Assembly: GCA_027886175.1 (NCBI GenBank)
Contig: JAJNNQ010000009.1
Location: forward strand, 16,589,501 to 16,653,500
DNA length: 64,000 bases
Direction: 5' to 3'
Origin: Phylloscopus collybita
Lineage: Eukaryota; Chordata; Aves; Passeriformes; Phylloscopidae
Shown here: positions 43,901-55,300 of the stretch, one piece after another
Layout: each line of letters begins with the position of its first letter
Position numbering within the stretch: position 1 is the stretch's first letter
The notes under the pieces: generated by a model
Told to the model about the DNA's origin: nothing
Database searches by the model: none
Seen by the model: the letters and a program-made list of their open reading frames with translations, nothing else
Program-made: the position numbers and the translations under genes

Positions 43901-46900
43901 CTGATCTGCAGTTAGAGTCTTTTATATAAAGAGGAAAATTTCATAAGGCATTTAAGAAGATAATAAATATGTAAATAGCTCTGTCTGTGCTTAGCATTCA
44001 GTTTAAGACTCTTTTTTATTTTTCTAGGTAGACTATGATAATCATGCACTGTATAAACATGGCAAGACAGGTCGTAGACAGTCTCCTGTCCGTATTTTCA
44101 CGAACCTTACCCCAAGTATGATTGTGCTTCCTGAAGAAGAGGGATATAGGTAAGATGTATTAATGCTCAGGTGACTTTTAAAAGAGTGTCTTTGTTCTTA
44201 ATTAGGGCATAAAGTATCCAAAGGAGTTTGAGATGGTGCTCTCTGGTAGTGTCTAACTTGGATGCCAGGCTTAAGAGCACATTTTTCTGTCTCATTCTAA
44301 AGTTGCATGTTATATAAAGAACGTGTAGGAGAGCTGAAATGTCTAAAAAGATTTAAATTTTCCACTATGGAATGATGAGATTCCTTACTTTGTCTGTAGG
44401 AAATATTATCTACATCTATAAGAGATTTCCATCTATGTCTGATAATCAGCTGTTAATACAGTAGTAGCATCAAGGACAGAGGAATTCAGTTTCATTTGCT
44501 ACTGATACTGTTGATAATTCGACCTGAATTTTACTTTGTGGATTTACCGTGTGTAAATGGCCTAAGTGGTCATTTATGCAGCAAAGATACCATTTTTAGT
44601 TCAACAAAGTGATTTTGCAGTCCTTATGTTGGTTGTTAAGGTTGTATAAAATTAATTGTTTTATGTGCAAATAGTTGACCAGTACATCTTTTTCCCCAGA
44701 TTTTGCACTGTATGTCAGCGATATGTTAGTTCTGGTAACCATCACTGTGATTTATGCAATTCATGTACATCAAAAGTAAGTATTTCCACTTCTTTCTGAG
44801 TGGAGGTTTTAGCAGTAGACAGATAACAATCTCTGTAATACTTGCATTGGAAAAAAACCTGTTCTGATACTGAGTTCCATGGGAAACCCACAGCAGTTCA
44901 GTTTCACATACTTAATGTTACCTTCACAGTACATCTTCATTAACCCATTGGGAATTAATTTCTCTTTCTCTAATTCCTTTGTGTTGGAAAGAGGACAGAA
45001 CAAGTTTGCTGTTTGCCACTTAGACCAGAACTGACCCAGCCGTGGTCTGTTGACACAAGCATTTTTTCTTATGCTTTGAAGCTGTAGAACTTGATAATTT
45101 CAAAATTTCATCTGTGGTTTTCACAGATTCTCAGGACTGTTGTTTCTGAGTTAGTCCTTCCTACAGAGGAATTGTTCCTGTAAACAACCGTACACGAGTA
45201 GTTCGGTTTTAAGATAGAATCAGTGGAGGAGTTCAATAAACAAAATCATTTATTTGCCTTTTGTAGGATGGCAGACGATGGAAGCATTGTGTTCTTTGCA
45301 AAAAATGTGTAAAACCCTGTAAGTACAGAAAAATATTTTCTAAATGAAAGTGTATTTATTTAATCCAAAGAAACTGATATTCCGAACCAGAAGAGAAAAT
45401 ATTCTGTGAAAGAAGTAATACAGGGTAATTCAGAAGGCATAGAATAAACAAAAACTCTCAATTTCACAAAAGTTGCTATTCTTTAGTTCAGGTGTACTTC
45501 CACTTGTGTGGAAATGTAATAAATTCTTGTCAAGGCACGCTAAATCCCATTTATATTTATCATGGCAAAACAAAAATATTTCCATTTGTCATATAAGTGT
45601 TTCCTAATTTTGTAAGCTTTGAATTTCATAAACAAGTAGGCAATTACTACAATGTTGGAGAGATCATAATAAAGTTATGTTTCATGCACAAATTTAGTTG
45701 TATTTATACTTCTGTATAAATAGCTGAAGCAGTTTATTTTTGTTACTTTTACAAAAATTAAAACCTGTAAGTACATTGTAACATCTTCACTGTTTTTCTT
45801 TTGAAGATGACACACAGGATAAAAGTTCTAATGGCAAAATAATTCACATATAATTGCACATTATGTCTAGTAATATAAGGGACCAGAAAGTGACTACGTC
45901 CATCTCTGTAAAGCTAATCCAGAATTAAAAACCTGGTAATGTGGCCTATATTTAAAGCTTAGTTTCGGAATGTTAGTTTTAAACTTTTCCAAGATCATAA
46001 ATCATGTTATGCATTTTGCAGCTTGGTTTCACTGTAACAACTGCAACTGCTGCACTCTTCAAAAGCACAGCTGTGATAAGAGTGACGTTGGCTGTTTTGT
46101 TTGTGGCAAGGCAGGTCACAAGCGCAGCGCCTGTCCCAGTCTCGCCCGCACCACAACAGCTGATCAGTAAGTGTGATATTGCATTAATGCAGTAAAGTAC
46201 AGCATTCAGATGAGATGAGATCTTATGTCATGGAGTCAATTCAGAAAAAGATGGTTTTTTGGCTTTAGCTGCTGATGTCAGCTTTCGCTGTTGCCCACTT
46301 GCTGCATTGCTGGGGAGTATAAACTGAAGGGTGGGTATAATAAAAGGTCACTCACTGGGGCTCCCAATTCCCTGTCTGTGGGTTTTCTTTCAAAACTGAT
46401 TTATATGGAGTGCAAACTTGGTGACTGGTATGTGGAACTCTGTCAAGATGGCTGAAAATTGAAGTAATGGAACACTTTTATTTGAATTTCTCATTAAAGG
46501 GCAGAGAAAAGAGTCACTTTAATGGTTTTATTGGTTCCTGTCTCTTTTACTTTGTTGTAGCATATTTTGCTTTTTTTGTTCTGGTATTTCAGGTGCTTTT
46601 TGTAGTATGATCTAAATCTCCACCATTAATGAGGATGACATTGAGTACTTTTATTCTTCCATGACTGTCCTTTTGTAACATACAGAACAACACCATACAC
46701 ATACCTGTATGTGTATATGTATCAGAGTCAAGTCAATGGTGCATGGTTGTCTTCAGATTTAACTAACTGAAAAGAGGGAAGAGGATTTGCTAAGTCATGA
46801 TTCAGCAGATGGCTCAGTCTTTGCAGTTCAGATAATTGATTGCACTTCTATAAATTCCTCTCCAGAGTAATGGGTTTTTCTGTGATTCTGGACTTGAATG

Positions 46901-47946
46901 GCTGTAGCAGTGGAAGGCAAATTTTCCCTCCCAAAAGCTGTACCTGTGTTACACAGTGAGACTCAGACAATTACCCTCTTGGATCAGTATCCAGAGACTC
47001 ACCAGGTGCCTGCTGGATGGCAAATGGGTAGAGGTGTATTGCTTCATGTCCTACTGATACTAAACCAGGTTTTAGGGAGTTTTAGACACAAAAGGTAGCA
47101 ATGTTTCATTTTATACATCTCTCATAAAAATTCCATCTCTTAATGTTTCTTTTTCCTTTGCTAAAAAAAAATTTAAAAGGATGCTTAAAGAATTTCATGA
47201 AACCTCATCTCTTTTTTATGTCAAGGAAGATACTGTTCTGTCCATTGTACCAGGATGGTTTTAGTACTTTCAGGCCATCAGTTACTTCTTTTGCTGATTC
47301 ATTGCAGAAGATGACTTAGATTTCTTTTTCTAATAAAAATTTTGTTTTGTTACAATTATTCAGTGGTTTGCATTATGACATCTTTTATCGGAGACAAAAC
47401 AATCCACTTGCTAGTTGTATTTAGGTCCTGTCCTGTACTTGCAGGATGCTTCATAATGCTGTTAAACTTCATGTACTTTCTTCTAAATCTTTCTATTATA
47501 TATTCATGCATTATATATTCAGCATGAAACTCTGTGTGTGCTTTTTTGTACTTGGTGAGTTTCTTGTTTTCAATATCTGTGTGAATTTAAATGCTGAATA
47601 AATACATAAAATGAATTTGTAATGGCAATAAAGTGGACAGTTTTGTGAAGCTGAAAGATCATAACATTTTGAGATGGAATGTTCCTTGTACTTTTTGTGA
47701 CAGCACTTCACATACTGCCACAAAATTCAGATACTTATTTAAAATACCAGCAAATGTGTTTGTACAGAGAAGTGTGTTCTTCATTTTGTTCTAATCTCTG
47801 TGTTCCCTTTTTTGCTTTACAGATCTGACAAAAAGAAAAGGCAGAAAACTCAAAAGAGAGTAAAAACGGGGATCTGTAAAAGATTAGCTATGAAACATGC
47901 CATATTCTTCAAGAGGAAAGCAAAGAATAAGAAAAAAAAGACATGA
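37819..47946 (+). CDS. ZCCHC4: ZCCHC4, 28S rRNA N6-adenosine methyltransferase (complete)
   Basis: This nucleolar enzyme installs m6A on 28S rRNA. Coding exons are 37819-37900, 38087-38205, 39707-39789, 40463-40738, 41236-41316, 41616-41688, 42133-42283, 42765-42865, 44028-44149, 44700-44775, 45267-45318, 46022-46166 and 47823-47946. They total 1485 nt, or 494 aa plus TGA (human 513). An N-terminal GRF zinc finger has ligands Cys25, His27, Cys49 and Cys58. A C2H2 finger follows (Cys110, Cys113, His125, His128). The methyltransferase domain has the DPPF motif (261-264) in [10 protein letters not shown] Cys/His-rich region (about 364-423) leads to the CCHC knuckle [14 protein letters not shown] (430-443) and a lysine-rich tail ending NKKKKT. 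All catalytic and zinc residues are intact and all introns are GT-AG. The ATG has a good context (GCCATGG). Confidence 0.96.
38246..38687 (+). mobile_element. CR1 LINE 3' fragment, plus orientation
   Basis: About 440 bp in ZCCHC4 intron 2. It starts with GAAGGTGATCAGAGGTCTGA and AGCACCTCTCCTATGAGGAA. It passes through GGAAGAAATTCCTTACTG and ends in TTGGAACTAGATGATCTTTA, AGGTGCCTTCCAACG and an ATTCTGCGG terminus. It is the best-preserved CR1 in the window, 5'-truncated and non-coding, beginning about 40 bp after the exon 2 donor. Confidence 0.93.
42133..42283 (+). CDS. ZCCHC4: ZCCHC4 exon 7, methyltransferase DPPF active site
   Basis: The exon encodes [20 protein letters not shown] and then [24 protein letters not shown] is the (D/N)PP(Y/F) catalytic motif of N6-adenine methyltransferases that positions the target adenine amino group; here it is residues 261-264. 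Confidence 0.95.
46022..46166 (+). CDS. ZCCHC4: ZCCHC4 exon 12, CCHC zinc knuckle
   Basis: The exon carries [18 protein letters not shown] followed by [14 protein letters not shown], a C-x2-C-x4-H-x4-C knuckle that gives the gene its name. It ends in phase 2 at GATCA before GTAAGT. Confidence 0.95.
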
Positions 47947-48033
47947 CTTTTCTTGCTGCTACATAGTTGCTAATTTATTTTTTTATTGTCAGCCTTCTGA
48001 TCAATTTTTTAAAAAGCAAGTGCTAACATCCAG

Positions 48034-48039
48034 AATAAA
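48034..48039 (+). terminator. Poly(A) signal of ZCCHC4
   Basis: A canonical AATAAA 88 nt after the ZCCHC4 stop codon, implying a very short 3' UTR. I saw no other canonical signal between the stop codon and the ANAPC4 island. Confidence 0.75.
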
Positions 48040-48469
48040 ACCTGATTGAATTCAGTAACAGTTCCTTTATTATACATCATTACTGGTACCAAAAAAAACC
48101 CCAACCCCAGAAAACTAAGTGAAACTACCACAGCCCTTACCATGTATTTGTATAACGTGATAATTTTGTACTTGGGATTGGCTATTTGTCCAATTTGGTG
48201 GGTGTTGGGCGTTAAGGGGCTTACTGCTGAGAGGTGAGGTACTGGCGGATGTTCTGATTTTATGTTGGTATTGGAGGACGTGGGGCAAGGGAGGAATGAG
48301 GGTAGGTGGTGGGAAGGCACGAGTTCTAGGAATTCAGTCTCTGTTAGTTACAGTCGTCTCACAGGATGGCTTGTGATTTTTTTTTTTTTAAATTCTCTCC
48401 AAATGGAAAAGGGGCTTTAAAAAAAAAACAAAAGTACTTTATTTACTAGTACTAAATAGTGAGTGAGCG

Positions 48470-49355
48470 GAGCGAGAAGAGCCTGGTCCGCCTCCCCGCG
48501 CTCGCCCGGGCTCGGCGCTGCGGCGGCCCCGCTGCCGAGGCCCGCCCCGCTCCGGGGATCACCGGCACGGCTGCCGAGGCCAGCCCCGTTCCGGGGATCC
48601 CCGGCACGGCTGCCGAGGCCAGCCCCGTTCCGGGGATCCCCGGCACGGCTGCCGAGGCCAGCCCCGTTCCGGGGATCCCCGGCACGGCTGCCGAGGCCCG
48701 CCCCGCTCCGGGGATCACCGGCACGGCTGCCGAGGCCAGCCCCGTTCCGGGGATCCCCGGCACGGCTGCCGAGGCCAGCCCCGTTCCGGGGATCACCGCA
48801 CGGCTGCCGAGGCCCGCCCGGCTCCGGGGATCACCGCACAGCTCCCAGGCCCGCCCCGCTCCGGGGATCACCGCACAGCTCCCAGGCCCGCCCCGCTCCG
48901 GGGATCACCGCACGGCTCCCAGGCCCGCCCCGCTCCGGGGATCACCGCACGGCTCCCAGGCCCGCCCGGCTCCGGGGATCACCGCACGGCTCCCAGGCCC
49001 GCCCCGCTCCGGGGATCACCGCACGGCTCCCAGGCCAGCCCGGCTCCGGGGATCACCGCACGGCTCCCAGGCCAGCCCGGCTCCGGGGATCACCGCACGG
49101 CTCCCAGGCCCGCCCGGCTCCGGGGATCACCGCACGGCTCCCAGGCCAGCCCCGCTCCTTGCCGCTCCCTGCCGAGGCGGGAAGCGCCGCCCCCGGAAGC
49201 GGGAGCAGAGGCCCGGCGGGTCCCGGCGCAGCCCGCAGCCATGCCCGCCTTCAGGCAGGTGGGCGAGAAGCAGCTGCCGCAGGAGGTCGTGTTCATGTCC
49301 TGGTCCCCCAAAAGGGACCTCATCGCCCTTGCCAACCGAGCGGGGGAGGTGAGTG
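48470..49355 (+). promoter_or_regulatory. CpG island / promoter of ANAPC4
   Basis: An abrupt CpG-dense block reaching into ANAPC4 exon 1. Roughly 630 bp of it is a tandem repeat. The non-repeated proximal part (about 49160-49240) has GC-rich sequence and no TATA box. Confidence 0.75.
48528..49160 (+). repeat. GC-rich minisatellite of 39-bp then 37-bp units upstream of ANAPC4
   Basis: About 16-17 head-to-tail units, each containing CCGGGGATC. The first seven are spaced 39 bp apart (for example 48552, 48591, 48630, 48669, 48708, 48747, 48786) and contain GGCACGGCTGCCGAGGCC. The later ones are spaced 37 bp and contain CGCACGGCTCCCAGGCC. Within the array, units differ at a few sites (CCAGCCCC versus CCCGCCCC; GATCCCC versus GATCACC). 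It ends about 80 bp before the ANAPC4 ATG. Because 39 is divisible by three, long spurious open frames run through it on both strands. Confidence 0.96.
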
Positions 49356-52300
49356 CGGCTGCCGGGGAAAGGAGCACGGGAGGGGCGGGCGCTGCCTCTC
49401 CCTGCAGGCCAAGGTGCCTTTGCTGTTACTTGGGGCATGAGTTTCTCATAAGCCTGGCCAGGCATTTAGGGATAGCAATTTTTTAAATCAAGCGGTTTCA
49501 TATCTACTGCATTAATACTCTAATGCATTTTTGCCTTCTAATTTCTGAACAATTTCACGTATGATATGCTCGTTGCTTGTTTGCGAGATTCTAAAGTGCA
49601 TGAAAGTTCCTATTTAAATTAAATCTACTTTTAAATCTATTTCCCCCATGCATGTGATCATGCATGAAGATGAGACTTTTGCTTTCAGGCTGTCTCTTAG
49701 AGAGGTGATGGGTAACTTCCTGTTGGTTAGGAGCTTGTATCCTTATGCAAGGGTCATCTTATTTCTCTGTACTGCTGTAAACTGCGTGCAGTCCTCTGAA
49801 AGAACATAGGAGTGAATCATCTGCTAGAGGAGCAGGTTGTGTTTAAAACGCATGAGTTAAAAACTGGTAAAAAACTGTAGCTTGAACTGATTTGCAAACT
49901 TTTATTAATGGGAGAATGTGGTTTGTCTTTAATGCATTTGCTTTGTAGGTCTTACTTCATCGGCTTGCAAACTTTCAGCGTGTGTGGAGTTTGCCTCCAA
50001 ATGAAAATACAGGAAAAGAAGTGACTGCTCTTGCTTGGAGACCAGATGGCAAAAGTAATGTCAAGTATATGAGGTGATATGGTGTGATAAAACCCCATGG
50101 GAAACCATGAATGATGATACCTCTCATCTGTGAAGGAAATTTTCAAGTAAACTGTGTTTGAAGGGAAAGGTGGCTTTATTTTATGTAAGTTCATTCACAG
50201 TAATAGAGAGATTAACACTGTCGAATGCAATTGGAAGAAAGATTTATAAGCCACATTTATGTCCCAAATGCTGCTTTTCAGGATACAGCAAAATTTCAAC
50301 CTCCTAACTAAGCAGGATATTTTGTATGAACTATAAAGTTTATTATGAGAGAAAGAAGCTGTCTGATCAGGATTGATTGAAGAGCTTAGCTTACTTAGCA
50401 TAGGCAAAACTTTGTAGGCTAAAATTGCTCTAAGTATAGACCGGAGAAGGGAAAAGAAGCCTTTTCCTTATTAATAGAAATAATGCTGAAATTAGTAGCT
50501 TAATAAACTTATTCCAGAAATCAGTTAATTTTTGATTCACTGGAGGTGGGAGAATGGGAGCAATCTTCTTCCATGACATGTGGATAAAAACTACCTTTAT
50601 TGTTTTGTGATGGCATCTGAAGAGTTTAAGAAATTTCTTTTTAAGCTGATTACCTGTGATTATAAGGAAGTAAATACAGAAACCTCTGCCTACTATTTGC
50701 TATTGTGGATGAAGAAAGTTAGGACGAAAGTGATGCAAAAGTTGCTCAGCAACTCCTAATTTGTTTTTTGTCCACCAAACCTTTCTGGTGGACAGTGTTG
50801 TATGTAATATTGATTTGCAGTATTGGAAGTTTGAAAAATTGGAAGCCTCTACTTTATTAGAGCTATAGTTAGAAGTGTTAGAAGCATGTTCAGTTCTAGG
50901 TCAGTGTGAGATACAGAGTTTTTCACATTGGTTATTTATGCATTTTACTTGTCTTTCTCTAGTTTTGGCTTTTGGCCTTGCTGATACCAAACGGATTATT
51001 CTGTGTGATGTAGAAAAACCTGAAAGCTTGCACTCCTTCTCTGTGGACTTATCTATTACATACATGCATTGGATGGAAGTAACTGAGGAAAACAGGTGAG
51101 TCTGAAAAGAAGTAAATCAAGGGCTATGTAATGCCACCTTACTGATCATTTATACTTGGAATGTTACAAGCAGTGTGAAAGTAAATAGAGTATTCCACAG
51201 CTGTGGGGTTTTTTCACCACTTGGTTAAAATTATCTTTTTTATTTGAATAGACACTTTTCATATGCTTGTTTTTAGTGCTCATGCCTTAGTCTTGTGGTT
51301 CTTTGGGTAATACATTAAATTTCAGGATGATCTTGTGCTGCTTCTTGAGAGCGGCGTAATCTAGTGTTAGCATGTACAGCTTGTGTTCTGATCCAGTTTG
51401 CTTCAATACCAATCAACTTATTAGACTAATTATAATAATGTTATGTTCCTCTATTTTGTTAGTCAGAAATAAGTATTATATTTAAATCTTTCCTCTGTGT
51501 TTTCAAGATCTTTATTTTGGTGTCTACGTCTTCCATGTTTTGTCTTGGGTGTTACGTCCAATTCCATTGGCAAATGTGTTGTTCAGGAGATCAGATTATC
51601 CCTAGTGACCATGAACTCTGTGTGATTGAACAATTCATAGCAGCTTTTGTGACCTGGAGGGTGTCATGGTCCCCATTTCTCGAAACCTCTGATGTGCACC
51701 TTATGACAGTGCAAGAGCATGGTTAAATAAAACATTTATCTAAAGGAGGCAGGTGGTGTAAGCTCCTGACTTGAGGATTTCCCCCCTCACCTCCAGTAAG
51801 CATCAATCTTAAACCAGCAAGAAAATAGCTGTGTCTTAAACCATGCTAACATTCTTCCCCTGGTGGGAACAGGCTTAGCTTCTTATGGGGAATCTCATCC
51901 TGACATTTCTAAGATGTGATATTAAGTACTGTGCTTTGATCTTCCTCTCACTGCAATGTGTCTGTTTGAGGTGTGGGTAGGTTGTACTGCAGGTTTGGAG
52001 AGAGTTTAAACAGAAAGCCTCTGACAATAACTGCATTACAGGTCATGAAGGATTTGGTGAAAAACCTCTGAGCCACCAGATACAAACTTTATTCAGTAGA
52101 AATAAAAAAGAAGATTTTCAGTTCTTTTATTAATTTGATCACTTGATAAATTGTTAAAGGTCCCATGAAGGACTATCCTCTGATATTTGTAATTTTGATA
52201 TACCTAATGCATTGAATATATACTCTTAACTCTGGAGTTGAAAAGAAAGTCTCTTCTTATTTTTACAGCTTGAGTAATAAAGACAGTATTACGTCTTTTT

Positions 52301-55300
52301 CAGTGTTCTCACTTCCTTTTACAATGCTGAAGATGAATCAAACCTCCTTTTGCCTAAATTACCAGCATTACCAAAAAAGTAAGTGTTACTCTAGTAAGCT
52401 TGAGGAAGTGCCATTTGTCATTTGTTGTTATTTCAGTTATTAATCTTTAATGCTCTACAGATGTCTGATCATTGTTACTGACAGTAATTATTTTGTTTTC
52501 AGTTACAGTACCACTGCAAAAATTTTCAGGTAAGAAATTGCTGTGTTATAGCTCTCTATGTTTTCATTTTATTTTGTTTTCTGGTATTGAGACAAAGTAC
52601 ATAAGCCCTAATCATGTGTTTTGTGTTTTCAGTGAAGAAAAGTCAGATGAGATTATGAAGCTTCTGGGTGATGTCAGGTAAACTCTGGCTGTGGGTTGTT
52701 GGTTGAGGTTTTTCGTTTGATTGCTTTCTTAAAGGTATAAAATAATGGATAATTGAGTTTACTGTTAAGTTATTCATAATTGTTTTTGAAGTTTCAGAGA
52801 AATTATATGGAATGTCTTTTTTTTATGTACAAAGATAAAGTTCAAAGCCTGTATTAAAATTTCCATCAGTCACCTTTTCCTCTTAGTTTAGAGGGAATAT
52901 AAGGCACCTTATCAGCAACTGCTGTTGGTGTCGTATCTTCTTAGCAGATTTCTTGGGGGGCACTTGAAGTCTGATTTGTGTGTTACTTAACCTGGTTTTG
53001 GAGACATTTGTGAATGCTTGTTCTGTACAGAGAATTCCTGGGGATTTGTATGAGTGTGACAAATCTAAACTAAAAAGTAGCTCTCAAACTGGCCATATCA
53101 GTGTTACTTTAGAATAAACATCTCTTATTAGGAAACACATGAAGGGCAGCTGGTGGAAGTGTTAGCAGACTGAGACTGGCTTTGTGCAGTGCCTTGTGCT
53201 GCTTTTTTGAGGAGGGCACTTAATGTCTGTGCCTCGTTTTTTCCATTTCACTGTTCCTTAACAGTCTCACACTCAGAACCACCCTCCTTAATTTAAATCT
53301 GCATCTGTCTATGACCAGTTGCTCTTTTTTAAAACTCAATAGCTCTTCTTACAGTAGGATTTCCTTGAGAGAGAGTGAGCTGTCTGTGGTGTAGGAGCTT
53401 TGTGAATTCTCTCTGCTCCCTTCATCCATTCAATCAAACCAAAACTTTTTAAGATACTGTTTTCCTAAGTTCTACATTGGCTTTAACAGAAACATTCTGC
53501 TTCAAGGTATTTTTATTTAGATATGTAACAGGCAGAAGTTGCAGTTAATGTTCTTGTATTTGTAGGCTTTTTCCCAAGCCAGTGTAGCACATGTGTTAAA
53601 AATTGAGCAAAACATATATCTGTCTGTCCCAAATTATTCTTTGAACTGGGTTTCTGTTTCTGATGCTGTTGTTACTTCTGTGGCTGCTATTGCTGCTGCA
53701 TCTATTTCAAATGTTCATTGCCTTTTAGGTGCTGAGGAGTGCCATTGAGTGAGTGTGACAAACTCACTCTGCACATAATCAGGGTAATTCAAAGTAGCTT
53801 TGTAATAATGCTTTGCAGCCTGCTTTGGTAAGGGGAAGGTTGCTAGAAACGTGTTAAATTTAGTGAAAAGGGACTCTGAGACTAAACTGTGCTTTTTTCC
53901 CCCCTATTCTCTCAGTTAATGTTGTAATTGATACTCTTAATATAAATGTTAGGGGCAGGTTTTATTAATAAAGTCCAAGCTAATTTGTTAGTTTGTTTTT
54001 AAATTTCTTGAATTGTGGAAGGTATTTCCTTTTGTGCAGTGATTCTTCAGAGGAACGTTATTAAAGGGATGGAATTTAAGTGTTAAGAATTATGTCTGTG
54101 TGCATCCAAATTTTTTTCAGTATGCTTATTAACACATTCTTCTATTTTTATAGACTTAATGCTCTTGTCCTTGGTGGCAGCTCAGGATTTATTGAGATAT
54201 ATGCTTATGGAATGTTCAAGATTGCTACAGTAAATGGGGTACGTTTGGTTCCTTTCCATATTTTTTCTTCATAGTATACCAAACTACAGCTGAAAGGAGT
54301 GAAAATATACATATGCTTACACATAAGTGAAACTGGGCTGCTGAATTTAAAGAAACTAATGTATTAGGTTGTTGGTTATTGATGGAAAGACGTTGTAACT
54401 GGGAAATTAAACATCTTGTTTCAAAGTTCACTGTTAATACATAATAAAAAGAGTGGGTTTGTTCCTGAGCAGTAGCTGAAAATTGCATTTCGTTTTTACG
54501 TGTCATTGAACACAGTCTTCTTTGTATGTCAATGTGTTAGAGCAGTAAATATGCCTTAGAGGAAATGAAATGTTTTATTAACTTGTAAGCGGGAATCCTT
54601 CAGGTGGCAGGTTCTTGTCGTGGACTCTGTTTGTCCAGTGATTTGAAATCACTGTCAGTTATTACGGAGATACAGAATTCTTCAGACAGCGAAGCAGAGA
54701 TAACATATTTTCAGGCAAGTAAACTAATTTTAATTTTTTTTTTTAAGTAAAACTGTTTTTAAAATTACCTTCTGGTAGGTTTATTGCTTTCCCATTATTT
54801 TTAGAAAAACAAAATTACCAGTTAAAAAACCATTCTGAAATTAACTCCGCTTTAGCTTTTGAATTTATGATGTTAATGTGCAGTTTCACTGATGAGACTG
54901 ACAATGGTGATCTGAGGCATTCTTTTAAAATACTGCTTTTAGAATAACATGAGGTTATTCAACTACATTTACAATTACTCGGATTTTCTTCATTCCTCAC
55001 ACTAAGGCATAACAGCAATGCTTTTGATTATCCTATCTATCCAGATCAGTCATCCTTAAGACAATTACTGTTAGAGCTCCAAAATGTGGAACCTTACCAG
55101 GGTTTTGTATAGATGTATTAAAAATAGTTATCGCTTCTTTGAATTAAATGTATTTTCATCATAAAATCAAACTTAAGGAATTGAAAACTAAGAGAATTTC
55201 TTTGGGTCCTTCAGGTTTTTATTTTGTAATCTATGTATTGTTCAAAGACAAATCATCTATTGCTTTTTTCATTTGTTATAGTTGGATACTAGTCTATTGT

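Larger units (their letters stand above)
47947..49240. other. Intergenic interval between ZCCHC4 and ANAPC4
   Basis: It holds the ZCCHC4 3' UTR and poly(A) signal, about 400 bp of AT-rich sequence with a T run and an A run (48379-48430), and then the ANAPC4 CpG island, most of which is minisatellite. No further gene was recognised. Confidence 0.75.

Noticed and set aside
46004..46195. Hydrophobic 63-aa frame overlapping ZCCHC4 exon 12
   Set aside because: It is a +1 shadow of the CCHC exon; the cysteine and histidine spacing exists only in the ZCCHC4 frame.
48528..49160. CRISPR-like array
   Set aside because: The units are contiguous with no unique spacers, and the context is a vertebrate genome; it is a minisatellite.
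48452..49465. Open frames of up to 325 aa through the minisatellite on both strands, looking like a repetitive protein
   Set aside because: Unit lengths of 39 and 37 bp with no stop give open frames in several frames at once. The 37-bp block changes frame at each unit, so there is no consistent protein repeat; there is no homology and the position is in a promoter.
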